Shown piece by piece: positions 15,899-25,185 of a stretch of 64,000 bases of DNA. This stretch comes from Amycolatopsis sp. NBRC 101858 (GTDB lineage: Bacteria > Actinomycetota > Actinomycetes > Mycobacteriales > Pseudonocardiaceae), in the NCBI RefSeq assembly GCF_030269325.1, contig NZ_BSTD01000003.1:806001-870000 (forward strand), given 5' to 3'. A program made the translations under genes and the position numbers. Under the pieces are notes generated by a model that worked only from the letters and a program-made list of their open reading frames with translations, was not told where the DNA came from and did not search any database. Each line of letters starts with the position of its first letter. Positions within the stretch are counted from its first letter, which is position 1.

Positions 15899-16882
15899 TC
15901 AGTGGTGCGGCGGCTGGTCGTTCGGCGGCTGGCCGAACTGGCCCGGTTGGAGCTTCTGGGTGGCTTCGGGTTCGCCCTGGCCTTCGGGGCGGAGCATCTG
16001 GGTGCGTTCGGCCTGCTCGTCGAAGGCGGACGGCGGCTGCTGGCCGGGCGGCGGCGCCAGCGGCTGGCCGAAGCCACCGGACTGCGGCTGGTCGAACCCG
16101 CCCGGCTGCGGCTGCTGCCCGAAGCCACCCGGCGCGGGCTGCTGCGGGAACCCACCCGGCTGCGGCTGGTCGAAGCCGCCGGACGGGGTCTGCTGCGGGA
16201 ACCCGCCGGGCTGCTGGCCGAACTGGCCGGGCTGCTGCCCGGGCGGCGGGTAGCCACCGGCGAACGGCTGCGCGCCGGGCTGGCCCGTGCCGGGCTGCCC
16301 GTAGGGGCCGGCGTCGTCGGCGTTGACGACGACCGTGCCGACGATCTTGTCGGCGAGGGTCTGGGACTTGTCGTCCCACAGCGGCCACAGCCAGCCGACG
16401 TAGCAGATGACGCCGTCGACGAAGTGGGCGAGGTCGCGGACGAACGCCATGCCGGCGCCGATCGGCTGCCCGGTGGCCTCGCTGACGAGCTTGATCTTCG
16501 CGACGCGCTTGCCGAGCGACTGGCCGGTGTTGCCCTGCTGGATCCAGCGGTTGAAGACCGCCCAGCCGATCCAGGCGAGCGTGCCGAGAATGACGACGAT
16601 CTGCAGGATGCCGATCTTCCCCATGATCGCCACGATGATGAAGATCAGGTACAGCAGGGCCAGCGGCCCCATGTCGATGAGCCAGCCCAGCGCGCGCTGG
16701 CCCCAGTTCGCGTAGTTCTGCGGTGCGCCGAAGGGGTTTCCCGGCTGGCCGAACGGCGCCGGCTGCCCGTAGGGCGCGGCCTGCCCGTACGGCGGCGGCG
16801 CCTGACCGGGCGGCGGCTGTCCGAACGGCTGCTGGCCGCCGGGCTGCTGCCCGAACGGCTGCTGACCGTAGGGATCGGTCAT
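15899..16882 (-). CDS. RDD-family membrane protein with long Gln/Pro/Gly-rich termini
   Basis: This 327-residue protein starts at the ATG at 16882; longer frames run through upstream non-coding DNA. A PYGQQ-rich N-terminus (1-55) precedes an RDD domain with WGQRALGWLIDMGPL, about three to four membrane helices, and GNTGQSLGKRVAKIKLVSEATGQPIGAG. The C-terminal 120 residues are a repetitive tail of GGF-QQP units. RDD proteins are poorly characterised; some act in ion transport. The tail resembles the disordered tails of its neighbours, hinting at shared localisation, for example at poles or septa. Confidence 0.85.
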   Translation of the reverse strand: MTDPYGQQPFGQQPGGQQPFGQPPPGQAPPPYGQAAPYGQPAPFGQPGNPFGAPQNYANWGQRALGWLIDMGPLALLYLIFIIVAIMGKIGILQIVVILGTLAWIGWAVFNRWIQQGNTGQSLGKRVAKIKLVSEATGQPIGAGMAFVRDLAHFVDGVICYVGWLWPLWDDKSQTLADKIVGTVVVNADDAGPYGQPGTGQPGAQPFAGGYPPPGQQPGQFGQQPGGFPQQTPSGGFDQPQPGGFPQQPAPGGFGQQPQPGGFDQPQSGGFGQPLAPPPGQQPPSAFDEQAERTQMLRPEGQGEPEATQKLQPGQFGQPPNDQPPHH

Positions 16883-17067
16883 CTGGGTATCCCCCTCGCT
16901 GATCACTCCACCGCACGCTGCGCGCGGAATCCGGTGCGAATGTACGGCACTGGTCCGCGGGAGCGTACTCGGTTCACCTGCGGCCGCGCTGCCAGGCATC
17001 CACTGTCCGGGTGAACCGGACGAGCCTCCGACGCGGTGCGTGGCGAAGCGGTTCCCGTGCGTCGAAT

Positions 17068-17517
17068 TCAGACGCGCAGGCCGGTGAACGGGGCGAACGG
17101 GAGGTTGCGAATGACGAACCAGACGACGAACACGACGCCGACGGTCAGCGGGGTCCAGCGCCAGTGCAGCCAGCTGTTCACCCAGCGGCCGCGCAGCCGC
17201 CCGACCGTCCAGGCGATCGTGCTCCAGACGAAGAGCAGGATGAACACGAGCGACACGGCGTTGTAGTGCAGGGCCGCGGGCAGGTCGCCGTGCATCAGGC
17301 TGTACGCCATCCGCATGCCGCCGCAGCCGGGGCAGTCGATGCCGAGCAGCGCCTTGGTCGGGCAGACCGGGAGCCAGCCGCCGGGGGTGGTGGGGTCGCC
17401 GATCAGGACCGCCGCGCAGCACACGCCGAGCCCGCCGACGACGGCCATCGGGGCGCTGAGCGCGCGCAGGGTGGCCTTGGCGCCGCGGGCGGGGTATCCC
17501 GTGTAGACGGTCGTCAT
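17068..17517 (-). CDS. DUF2752 membrane protein
   Basis: This 149-residue protein starts at the ATG at 17517, which overlaps the preceding gene's stop by 4 bp. It contains the DUF2752 signature CPTKALLGIDCPGCGGMRMAYS (core CPGCGGMR), flanked by three membrane helices (APMAVVGGLGVCCAAVLIG, SLVFILLFVWSTIAWTVG, LTVGVVFVVWFVI). The role of the family is unknown. Coupling with a CD225 protein is a recurring arrangement in actinobacteria, so the two may form a membrane complex. Confidence 0.85.
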   Translation of the reverse strand: MTTVYTGYPARGAKATLRALSAPMAVVGGLGVCCAAVLIGDPTTPGGWLPVCPTKALLGIDCPGCGGMRMAYSLMHGDLPAALHYNAVSLVFILLFVWSTIAWTVGRLRGRWVNSWLHWRWTPLTVGVVFVVWFVIRNLPFAPFTGLRV

Positions 17518-17843
17518 GGCATCAGCGACCAGAACGAGACGCCGACGAAGGCGAACATGACCAGGATGAACACCAGGTAGAGCGCGAGCAGGATGCCGGA
17601 GGAGATCGCCGACCACATCGCCCACTTGCGGGCTTCGTCGGCGGCCCGGTGCGCTTCGGCGTGGAAGCCCTGGAACCACAGGGAGTTGACCTGGCTCGCC
17701 TTCACGATGGCGACGATACCCAACGGCAGGCAGCACATCACCGTCGCCAGGATCGCCCAGACCAGGTTGTTGTCCGGCGGCGGCCCGTAGTTCGGCACCC
17801 AGCCGTGGGGCGGCGGTGGGTACTGCGGGTAGGGCTGGGTCAC
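17514..17843 (-). CDS. CD225/dispanin family membrane protein
   Basis: This 109-residue protein has a proline-rich N-terminus (PQYPPPPHGWVPNYGPPPDN) and the typical CD225 core: NLVWAILATVMCCLPLGIVAIVKASQVNSLW, with the conserved CCLPLGIVAIV turn, followed by AHRAADEARKWAMWS and a second helix (GILLALYLVFILVMFAFVG). Eukaryotic homologues are the IFITM proteins; bacterial roles are not established. It is coupled to the DUF2752 gene and follows another CD225 gene by 28 bp. Confidence 0.88.
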   Translation of the reverse strand: MTQPYPQYPPPPHGWVPNYGPPPDNNLVWAILATVMCCLPLGIVAIVKASQVNSLWFQGFHAEAHRAADEARKWAMWSAISSGILLALYLVFILVMFAFVGVSFWSLMP

Positions 17844-17871
17844 CGGGGATCGCCTCCTGCTGCCGTGGTCG

Positions 17872-18177
17872 TCAGTTCGACGCGGCGTCGTCGGTGAGCG
17901 TTCCGAAGAGCAGGACGATCGTCACGATCGCCGCGACCCACAGCACGGCGCCGGCGACGGCGGCGACGATCGCCCACCGCCGGGCGTCGCGGGCCGACGC
18001 GAGGGCGGCGTCCTGGTCGCCCTGGGCCCAGAGCTTCTCGACCTTGGCGGCCTGGTAGATCGACAGGGCGCCGAACGGGAGGCAGCACAGGATCGCGCTG
18101 ACGATCCCCCAGACCAGGTTGCTCGCGGGGGGCGGCCCGGGGTTGTAGTCGGCGGGCGGGCGCGGGCGCTCGGTCAC
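17872..18177 (-). CDS. CD225/dispanin family membrane protein
   Basis: This 101-residue protein starts at a GTG (18177) one base after the era stop codon. It has a Pro-rich N-terminus (PRPPADYNPGPPPAS), then NLVWGIVSAILCCLPFGALSIYQAAKVEKLW, a charged loop DQDAALASARDARRW and a second helix VAAVAGAVLWVAAIVTIVLLF. It is clearly paralogous to the 17514-17843 protein. The position suggests readthrough from the phoH-ybeY-corC-era transcript. Confidence 0.88.
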   Translation of the reverse strand: MTERPRPPADYNPGPPPASNLVWGIVSAILCCLPFGALSIYQAAKVEKLWAQGDQDAALASARDARRWAIVAAVAGAVLWVAAIVTIVLLFGTLTDDAASN

Positions 18178-18178
18178 G

Positions 18179-19075
18179 TCAGAACCCGAGCCGGCGCAGC
18201 TGCCGGGGGTCGCGCTGCCACTCCTTGGCCACCTTGACGTGCAGGTCGAGGTAGACCTTGGAGCCGAGCAGCGCCTCGATGTTCTTGCGGGCGGCGGCGC
18301 CGACCTCGCGCAGCCGCTCGCCCTTGTGCCCGAGGATGATGCCCTTCTGGCTGGGCCGCTCCACGTACAGGAACGCGTGCACGTCGATCAGGTCGTCGCG
18401 GCCTTCGCGCGGCAGCATCTCCTCGACGGTGACGGCGATCGAGTGCGGCAGCTCGTCGCGGACGCCTTCCAGCGCCGACTCGCGGATCAGCTCGGCGACC
18501 AGCGTCTGCTCGGGTTCGTCGGTGAGCTCGCCGCCCGGGTAGAGCTGCGGGCCCTCGGGGAGCTTCTGGACGAGCAGGTCCGCGAGCGCGCCGACCTGGA
18601 AACCGTCCACGGCGGACACCGGGATCAGCTCGGCGAACTCCATGACGTTCTGCAGCGCCAAGAGCTGCTCGGCGACCTGCTGGGGCTGGACGAGGTCGGT
18701 CTTGGTGACGATGCCGATGACCGGCGTGCGCTTGGCGATCTTCTGCAGCTCGGCGGCGATGAACTTGTCGCCGGGGCCGATCTTTTCGTCGGCGGGCACG
18801 CAGAACCCGACGACGTCCACTTCGGACCACGTCGTGTGCACGATGTCGTTGAGCCGCTCGCCGAGCAGGGTGCGCGGCCGGTGCAGGCCGGGGGTGTCGA
18901 TGAGGACGAGCTGGGCGTCCTCGCGGTGCACGATGCCGCGGATCGCGTGGCGGGTGGTCTGCGGCTTGCTGGAGGTGATCGCGACCTTGGTGCCGACGAG
19001 GGCGTTGGTCAGCGTCGACTTGCCGGCGTTGGGACGGCCGACGAAGCAGGCGAAGCCGGAGCGGTGTTCGGTCAT
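18179..19075 (-). CDS. era: GTPase Era
   Basis: Era binds 16S rRNA and assists 30S subunit maturation. The 298-residue protein has G1 GRPNAGKST (13-21), the switch T in TRHAIRG, G3 DTPGLH, G4 TKTD and a C-terminal KH domain with KGIILGHKGERLREVGAAARKNIE (core GHKGERL). The ATG at 19075 overlaps the upstream stop by 4 bp. Order and coupling with the Rv2365c-like and CorC genes match Rv2364c-Rv2366c. Confidence 0.97.
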   Translation of the reverse strand: MTEHRSGFACFVGRPNAGKSTLTNALVGTKVAITSSKPQTTRHAIRGIVHREDAQLVLIDTPGLHRPRTLLGERLNDIVHTTWSEVDVVGFCVPADEKIGPGDKFIAAELQKIAKRTPVIGIVTKTDLVQPQQVAEQLLALQNVMEFAELIPVSAVDGFQVGALADLLVQKLPEGPQLYPGGELTDEPEQTLVAELIRESALEGVRDELPHSIAVTVEEMLPREGRDDLIDVHAFLYVERPSQKGIILGHKGERLREVGAAARKNIEALLGSKVYLDLHVKVAKEWQRDPRQLRRLGF

Positions 19076-19410
19076 CGCTCCAGCACCTCGATGACCGCGC
19101 CGCTCGGGTCGGCGAGGATGATCGGCGCGTACTTGGCGATGTCGCGGATCGCGTGCCGGGAAGCTTCCTTGAGCAGGCCTTCGCCGGTGACGACGGCGGC
19201 CGCTTCGATGCCTTCGGCGCCGCTGGACAGCGCGGCGGCGACGGCAGCCTGCAGCGCGGTGAGCTTGAACGACGGCTGGTCGACCGTGCCCGCCGCGTAG
19301 GTGCGGCCGTCGGTGTCGCGGATCGCGGCGCCTTCGGCGGCCTGGATCCGGGCGCGCGAGGACCGGGCGAGGGTGACCAGCTTCTGGTCCTCCGCCTCGA
19401 GGTCAGGCAT
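19072..19410 (-). CDS. Cytidine deaminase-like protein lacking the zinc site
   Basis: This 112-residue protein (Rv2365c-like) has the cytidine deaminase fold pattern: LVTLARSSRARIQAAEGAAIRDTDGRTYAAGTVD (core DGRTYAAGTV) then SFKLTALQAAVAAALSSG and IEAAAVV. In active enzymes the segment after the Ser/Tyr strand carries C/H-A-E and a later PCxxC; here neither exists, so zinc binding and deamination are not expected. It overlaps corC by 8 bp and era by 4 bp. A structural or regulatory role with Era or the ribosome is possible but unproven. Confidence 0.8.
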   Translation of the reverse strand: MPDLEAEDQKLVTLARSSRARIQAAEGAAIRDTDGRTYAAGTVDQPSFKLTALQAAVAAALSSGAEGIEAAAVVTGEGLLKEASRHAIRDIAKYAPIILADPSGAVIEVLER

Positions 19411-20749
19411 GTTCGACGCTCCTGTCGCGTTCGTCGGGGTGGGGCAGGCGGGTGCGGCGCCGGGTGGTGCGGTCGGCCGGGTCGGTCATCGCCTCGGCGT
19501 CGGCCGGGTGCACGACCACCGAGGTGATCCGCATGCGGCCGCGCCGGTCCTTGCCCCCTTCGGCGAACAGCCGAAGGCCGGCGACCTCGGCTTCGGCCCC
19601 CGGTAGCGGGACCCTACCCAGTCGTTCCGCGAGCAGCCCGCCCACGGTCTCCACGTCGTGGTCTTCGAGGTCGATGCCGAAGAGCTCGCCCAGGTCGTCG
19701 ACGGTCATCCGGGACGACACGCGGACGGCGCCGCCGGTGAGCTCCTCGACCTCGGGGCGCTCGTCGGCGTCGGACTCGTCGGTGATCTCGCCGACGATCT
19801 CCTCGAGGACGTCTTCGATGGTGAGCAGGCCGGCGGTGCCGCCGTACTCGTCGACGGCGATCGCCATGTGGTGGTGCGAGCGCTGCATCTCCTTGAGGAG
19901 CTCGTCGAGCCGTTTCGAGTCGGGGACGAAGGAGGCTTCGTTCATCAGGGTGTCGACGACCGTGCTCGACCCGTCCGGGTCCATGTAGGCCGACATCAGG
20001 TCCTTGATGTTGACGACGCCGACGATGTCGTCGACCGAGTCGTCGATCACCGGGAGCCGGGTGAAGCCGGTGCGCAACGCCAGGGCGAGGGCTTGGCGGA
20101 CGGTTTTGGTGCGCTCGATCCAGACGATCTCGGTGCGCGGCACCATGACCTCGCGCGCGATCGTGTCGCCGAGCTCGAACACCGAGTGGATCATCTCGCG
20201 CTCGGAGTCTTCGACGACGCCGCGTTCCTGCGCGAGGTCGACGAGCTCGCGCAGCTCGACCTCGGAGGTGAACGGGCCTTCGCGGAAGCCCTGACCGGGG
20301 GTGATGGCGTTACCGATGAGGATGAGCAGCCGGGACAGCGGGCCGAGGACCGAGCCGAGGACGCGGACGGGCCCGGCGACGTAGCGGCCGATGCGGTAGG
20401 GGTGCTGGCGGCCGAGGGTGCGGGGGCCGACGCCGATGAGGACGTAGCTCACGACGATCATCACGACCGCTGTGACCAGCACGGCGACGCCGAGTGGCGC
20501 CAGGCGGGTGCCGATGAAGACGGTGACCAGCACGGTGGCGGTGAGTTCGCAGCCGAGGCGCAGCAGGAGCAGCAGGTTGATGTGCCGGCGTCGTTCGACG
20601 ACGACCGCCGCGAGGTGGCAGGCTCCGGGCAGCCCGAGCCGGGCGAGGCCTTCGGCCCGGGCTTGCGACACGGTGCTGATGGCGGCGTCGGCCGCCGCGA
20701 ACACGCCCGCGAGGAGCACGAGCGCGATCGCGAAGAGGAGCTGGACCAT
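19403..20749 (-). CDS. CorC/HlyC-type membrane protein with CBS domains
   Basis: This 448-residue protein has an N-terminal CNNM (DUF21) domain with about four helices (LLFAIALVLLAGVFAAADAA, VAVLVTAVVMIVVSYVLIG), a tandem CBS pair at about 200-330 (MVPRTEIVWIE, VVNIKDLM, MAIAVDEYGGTAGLLTIEDVLEEIVGEI) and a C-terminal CorC_HlyC domain. CNNM/CorC proteins are linked to magnesium and cobalt efflux, and the CBS pair binds nucleotides. Order ybeY-corC-Rv2365c-era is conserved with mycobacteria. Confidence 0.93.
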   Translation of the reverse strand: MVQLLFAIALVLLAGVFAAADAAISTVSQARAEGLARLGLPGACHLAAVVVERRRHINLLLLLRLGCELTATVLVTVFIGTRLAPLGVAVLVTAVVMIVVSYVLIGVGPRTLGRQHPYRIGRYVAGPVRVLGSVLGPLSRLLILIGNAITPGQGFREGPFTSEVELRELVDLAQERGVVEDSEREMIHSVFELGDTIAREVMVPRTEIVWIERTKTVRQALALALRTGFTRLPVIDDSVDDIVGVVNIKDLMSAYMDPDGSSTVVDTLMNEASFVPDSKRLDELLKEMQRSHHHMAIAVDEYGGTAGLLTIEDVLEEIVGEITDESDADERPEVEELTGGAVRVSSRMTVDDLGELFGIDLEDHDVETVGGLLAERLGRVPLPGAEAEVAGLRLFAEGGKDRRGRMRITSVVVHPADAEAMTDPADRTTRRRTRLPHPDERDRSVEHA

Positions 20750-20757
20750 GGCCGGCG

Positions 20758-21326
20758 CTAAGGCGTTTCCCCGGCGGGTGGTTCGGCGGCCGGGGTGGTG
20801 GCCGCGTCGAGCCCGGCGATGCCGAGGACGCGGTCGTCGGTGTTGCGCTGGGCGTCGCGCTTCTGCAGGGCGGCGACGGCGTCCTGGTACTCGCCGAGGA
20901 TGCGCTTCTGGAGGGCGAACATCTCGCGCTCTTCGGCGGGTTCGGCGTGGTCGTAGCCGAGGAGGTGGAGGCAGCCGTGCACGGTGAGCAGGTGCAGCTC
21001 GTCGATCAGCGCGTGGCCCGCGGTCTTGGCCTGGTCCTTGGCGAAGGCCGGGCAGAGCACGATGTCCCCGAGCAGGGCCGGGGACGCGTCGGGCGCGTCC
21101 GGGCGGCGGGAGGAGTCGAGCTCGTCCATCGGGAAGGCCATGACGTCGGTGGGACCGGGGAGGTCCATCCAGCGTTCGTGCAGGTCTTCCATGACTTCGA
21201 GGGTGACGAGCAGGATGGAGAGCTCGGCGAGCGGGCTGACCTCCATCTTGTCGAGGGCGTAGCGCGCGGCCGAGACGATGGACGTCTCGTCGACGTCGAC
21301 GCCGGACTCGTTGGCGATTTCGATGC

Positions 21327-21330
<4 letters not shown>
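20758..21330 (-). CDS. ybeY: Endoribonuclease YbeY
   Basis: YbeY matures 16S rRNA 3' ends and takes part in ribosome quality control. I place the start at a TTG (21330), because TTGA overlaps the phoH stop codon by 4 bp and the next residues SIEIANESGVDVDE match the family N-terminus. The zinc motif HGCLHLLGYDH is complete (H118, H122, H128), and TDVMAFPMDE and LLGDIVLC are present. The 190-residue length includes an acidic/Pro-rich C-terminal extension beyond the usual 155 residues, as is common in actinobacteria. Confidence 0.95.
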
Positions 21331-22403
<1,073 letters not shown>

Positions 22404-22490
22404 GTGGCCTCAGGCCTGCTTTCTCGGTGAGGGAGATCGGACCCCACCGATGCTACTGGCACCCACCGACAGAACGCAGACGGGTTTCGC

Positions 22491-22853
22491 CTAGTCCTGC
22501 TCAGGAGCCCCGAAGAGCCCGAGAGGCTCCCCACCCAGAACATGGGCATGAACATGAAAAACGGTCTGCCCGGCATCAGAGTCGGTGTTGAAGACAACCC
22601 GATACCCACTCTCAAGGACACCCTCAAGCTCAGCAACCCGCCGAGCGCTCAGAGCAACATCGGCCAGCAGCTGCGGATCAGCGGCGGCAAGCTCCCCCAG
22701 GTTCCGATACCGAGTCTTGGGCACAACAAGCACATGGACCTTCGCTTGAGGCCGAATATCCCGAAAGGCAAAGGTGGTGTCGTCCTGGTAGACGACATCA
22801 GCAGGGATCTCACCAGCAATGATCCGCTCGAAGAGAGTCTCGTCCTCACTCAT
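22491..22853 (-). CDS. HIT family protein (HinT-like) with atypical codon use
   Basis: This 120-residue protein starts MSEDETLFERIIAGEIPADV at an ATG (22853). It has the histidine triad H100-V-H102-A-H104 in FHVHAHVLGG, as in HinT purine nucleoside phosphoramidases. Codon use is unlike the neighbours: by my count 47 of 120 sense codons end in A or T, and all but one of these end in T, whereas adjacent genes end nearly always in G or C. Third-position C seems to have become T while G persisted. Order phoH-HIT-rsmE resembles other actinobacteria, so this is probably the native gene. Confidence 0.9.
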   Translation of the reverse strand: MSEDETLFERIIAGEIPADVVYQDDTTFAFRDIRPQAKVHVLVVPKTRYRNLGELAAADPQLLADVALSARRVAELEGVLESGYRVVFNTDSDAGQTVFHVHAHVLGGEPLGLFGAPEQD

Positions 22854-23228
22854 GAGAGACACCCTATCGACAGAGAGCCGCGATACGAGACAGGCACCGA
22901 GCGGCACAGGCGGGGGGTCCGGGGGGAACCCCCGGCGGGGGTCTGGGGGTCCGACCCCCAGAGAACACAACGAACGCGAAGCGGCCCACTGAGTCGAGCG
23001 AAGCGAGAGGAAGGGGGCCGCGGAGCGGTAGACCCTGGGGGTCGATCTACCGCCACCGCGGCGGCCGCCGGACCGAGGGGGGAGGTGCCCGGCGGGGTCT
23101 GTGCTATCCCAGTGGCGCGCCGGACCCGGAAACGGTGTGTGGCGCGTTAGTAAACGAGAGTAACGGGTCGGAGTGTGATCGCGCCATAACTGGGCGCAAA
23201 ATCGGGGGTCTTTTTTCCGGTGATCTTT
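22854..23228. repeat. Gene-free stretch with GC-rich hairpin-forming repeats
   Basis: This 375-bp interval between the HIT start and the rsmE end holds no credible gene. It contains G/C runs and several dyads: CTGGGGGTC-C-GACCCCCAG (22943-22961), GCGGTAGA (23025-23032) / TCTACCGC (23046-23053) enclosing GACCC/GGGTC, and a GAGCGAAGCGAG segment near 22996. The layout resembles repetitive intergenic elements in high-GC actinobacteria. It may also terminate the leftward rsmE transcript and must hold the HIT promoter near 22854-22910. Confidence 0.55.
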
Positions 23229-23981
23229 TCACCGCCACCGGCTGGTGAGGGCGCCCAGCGCGCCGAGGGCGACGGCGGCGGCGGTGGACGTGCGCAGCAC
23301 CGTCGTGCCGAGCCGGACGGCGCGGGCGCCGGCTTCGCGCAGCGTGTGGAGTTCTTCGTCGGTGATGCCGCCTTCCGGGCCCACCACCAGCAGCAGGTCT
23401 CCGGTGTCGGGGAGGGTGAGGTCGGTGAGGCGGTCGGGGACGTCGGACTCGAGGACGACGGCGAGGGACATCGTGGCGGCGAGGCCGGCGAGCTCGCGGG
23501 TGCCGGCGGGTTCGGTGATGTCGGGGACGTGGGCGCGGCGGGCTTGCTTGGCAGCCGAGCGGGCGGTGGCGCGCCAGCGGGCGAGGGCTTTGCCGCCGCG
23601 GCCGCCGTCGTCCCACTTGGCGACGCTGCGGGCGGCGCGCCAGGGGACGATCGCGTCGACGCCGGCTTCGGTGGCGAGCTCGACCGCGAGTTCGCCGCGG
23701 TCGCCTTTGGCGAGGGCCTGGGCGAGCACGACGCGCAGGGCGGGTGGTTCCTCGGTCCAGCTTTCCTCGACCGACAGCGTCAGGGCGGCGTCGCGGCCGG
23801 GCTGGACGGCTTCGACGACGCAGCGGGCCATGGTGCCCGCGCCGTCGGAGAGGACGAGCCGCTCCCCCGTGCGCAGGCGGCGGACCGTGGCCGCGTGCCG
23901 GGCTTCCTCGCCGTCGAGGACCGTGCGCCCCGAAGCGGGCACGGAGGTGGCGAGGAAGACCGGCAGGGTGGTGTCGGGCAC
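23229..23981 (-). CDS. rsmE: 16S rRNA (uracil(1498)-N(3))-methyltransferase RsmE
   Basis: RsmE methylates U1498 of 16S rRNA using S-adenosylmethionine. The 250-residue SPOUT-class protein shows the N-terminal PUA-like region (EEARHAATVRRLRTGERLVLSDG), then LVLAQALAKGDRGE-type segment (VVLAQALAKGDR), KQARRAHVPDI, LLLVVGPEGGITDEEL and the C-terminal knot RLGTTVLRTSTAAAVAL. It follows dnaJ by only a few bases in the leftward hrcA-dnaJ-rsmE unit, as in mycobacteria. Confidence 0.95.
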   Translation of the reverse strand: MPDTTLPVFLATSVPASGRTVLDGEEARHAATVRRLRTGERLVLSDGAGTMARCVVEAVQPGRDAALTLSVEESWTEEPPALRVVLAQALAKGDRGELAVELATEAGVDAIVPWRAARSVAKWDDGGRGGKALARWRATARSAAKQARRAHVPDITEPAGTRELAGLAATMSLAVVLESDVPDRLTDLTLPDTGDLLLVVGPEGGITDEELHTLREAGARAVRLGTTVLRTSTAAAVALGALGALTSRWR

Positions 23982-23984
23982 GGG

Positions 23985-25154
23985 TCAGCGGTGGTTCTTG
24001 GCGCGCAGCTTGGAGAACAGGCCGCCGTGCTTGGCGCCGTTGGACGCCAGCGTGGGGACTTCCTCGCCGCGCTGCTGGGCGAGTTCGACGAGGAGGTCGC
24101 GCTGGGCTTCGTCGAGCTTGGTCGGGACCACGACGTCGATGTGGACGTGGAGGTCGCCGCGGCCGTCGACGCGGCCGGAGGACCGCAGCCGGGGCATGCC
24201 CTTGCCGGTGAGGACGAGCTCGGCGTTGGGCTGGGTGCCGGGTTCGACGTCGAGTTCGTAGTCGCCGTCGACCAGCGTCGAGATGGGCACCGTGGCGCCG
24301 AGGGCGGCGGTGGTCATCGGGATGCGGAAGTTGCAGTGCAGGTCGTGGCCCTGGCGGACGAAGACCTCGTGCGGGGTCTCGTCGATCTCGACGTAGAGGT
24401 CGCCGGCCGGGCCGCCGCCGGGGCCGACCTCGCCCTGGCCGGACAGGCGGATGCGCATGCCGTCGCCGACGCCCGGCGGGATCTTCGCGGTGACGTTGCG
24501 GCGGGCGCGGATGCGGCCGTCGCCGCCGCACTGGCGGCAGGGGTCGGGGATGACCTCGCCGAAGCCGCGGCAGACCGGGCACGGGCGGGCCGTGACGACC
24601 TGGCCGAGGAAGGACCGCTGGACGGACTGGACCTCGCCGGCGCCGCCGCAGGTGTCGCACGTCTTGACGCCGGTGCCTTCGGTGGTGCCGGCGCCGCGGC
24701 AGAGGTCGCAGACGATCGCGGTGTCGACGGCGATCTCCTTGTCGACGCCGGTGGCGCAGTCCTCGAGGGACAGGCCGAGCCGGATCAGCGCGTCGGAGCC
24801 GGGCTGGACGCGGCTGCGCGGGCCACGCCCGCGGCCGCCGCCACCGCCGCCCGCGGCACCGAAGAAGGCGTCCATGATGTCGCCGAGGCCGCCGAACCCG
24901 GCGAACGGGTCGCCGCCGCCCCCGCCGCGCGCGCCGCCGTCCATCGGGTCGCCGCCGAGGTCGACGATCTTGCGCTTCTGCGGGTCGGACAGCACCTCGT
25001 AGGCCGTGGTGACCTCGCCGAACTTGTGCTGCGCGTCTTCCGACGGGTTGACGTCGGGGTGCAGCTCCCTGGCCAGCTTCCGGTACGCGCGCTTGATGTC
25101 CTGATCGCTCGCGTTCTTGGCCACCCCGAGGATGCCGTAGTAGTCCCTCGCCAC
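23985..25154 (-). CDS. dnaJ: Chaperone DnaJ (type I, DnaJ2)
   Basis: This DnaK co-chaperone starts at a GTG (25154) giving ARDYYGILGVAKNASDQDIK; a longer open frame upstream overlaps hrcA and is rejected. The 389-residue product has a J domain with HPD (32-34), a Gly-rich linker (GGARGGGGGDPFAGFGGLGD), four CxxCxGxG zinc repeats (CDLCRGAG, CDTCGGAG, CPVCRGFG, CRQCGGDG) and the C-terminal substrate domains. It lies 31 bp downstream of hrcA. Confidence 0.96.
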   Translation of the reverse strand: MARDYYGILGVAKNASDQDIKRAYRKLARELHPDVNPSEDAQHKFGEVTTAYEVLSDPQKRKIVDLGGDPMDGGARGGGGGDPFAGFGGLGDIMDAFFGAAGGGGGGRGRGPRSRVQPGSDALIRLGLSLEDCATGVDKEIAVDTAIVCDLCRGAGTTEGTGVKTCDTCGGAGEVQSVQRSFLGQVVTARPCPVCRGFGEVIPDPCRQCGGDGRIRARRNVTAKIPPGVGDGMRIRLSGQGEVGPGGGPAGDLYVEIDETPHEVFVRQGHDLHCNFRIPMTTAALGATVPISTLVDGDYELDVEPGTQPNAELVLTGKGMPRLRSSGRVDGRGDLHVHIDVVVPTKLDEAQRDLLVELAQQRGEEVPTLASNGAKHGGLFSKLRAKNHR

Positions 25155-25185
25155 CGTCTCTGCTTCTCCTTCTGCTCTGCCCGGC

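Noticed and set aside
15899..17422. 507-residue frame extending the RDD protein upstream
   Set aside because: The extra N-terminal part is a shadow of the DUF2752 gene and intergenic DNA. The ATG at 16882 gives a normal RDD-type protein.
22853..23228. Small protein-coding gene in the GC-rich spacer
   Set aside because: Candidate frames lack plausible starts and ribosome-binding sites, and the composition is dominated by hairpin-forming G/C runs.
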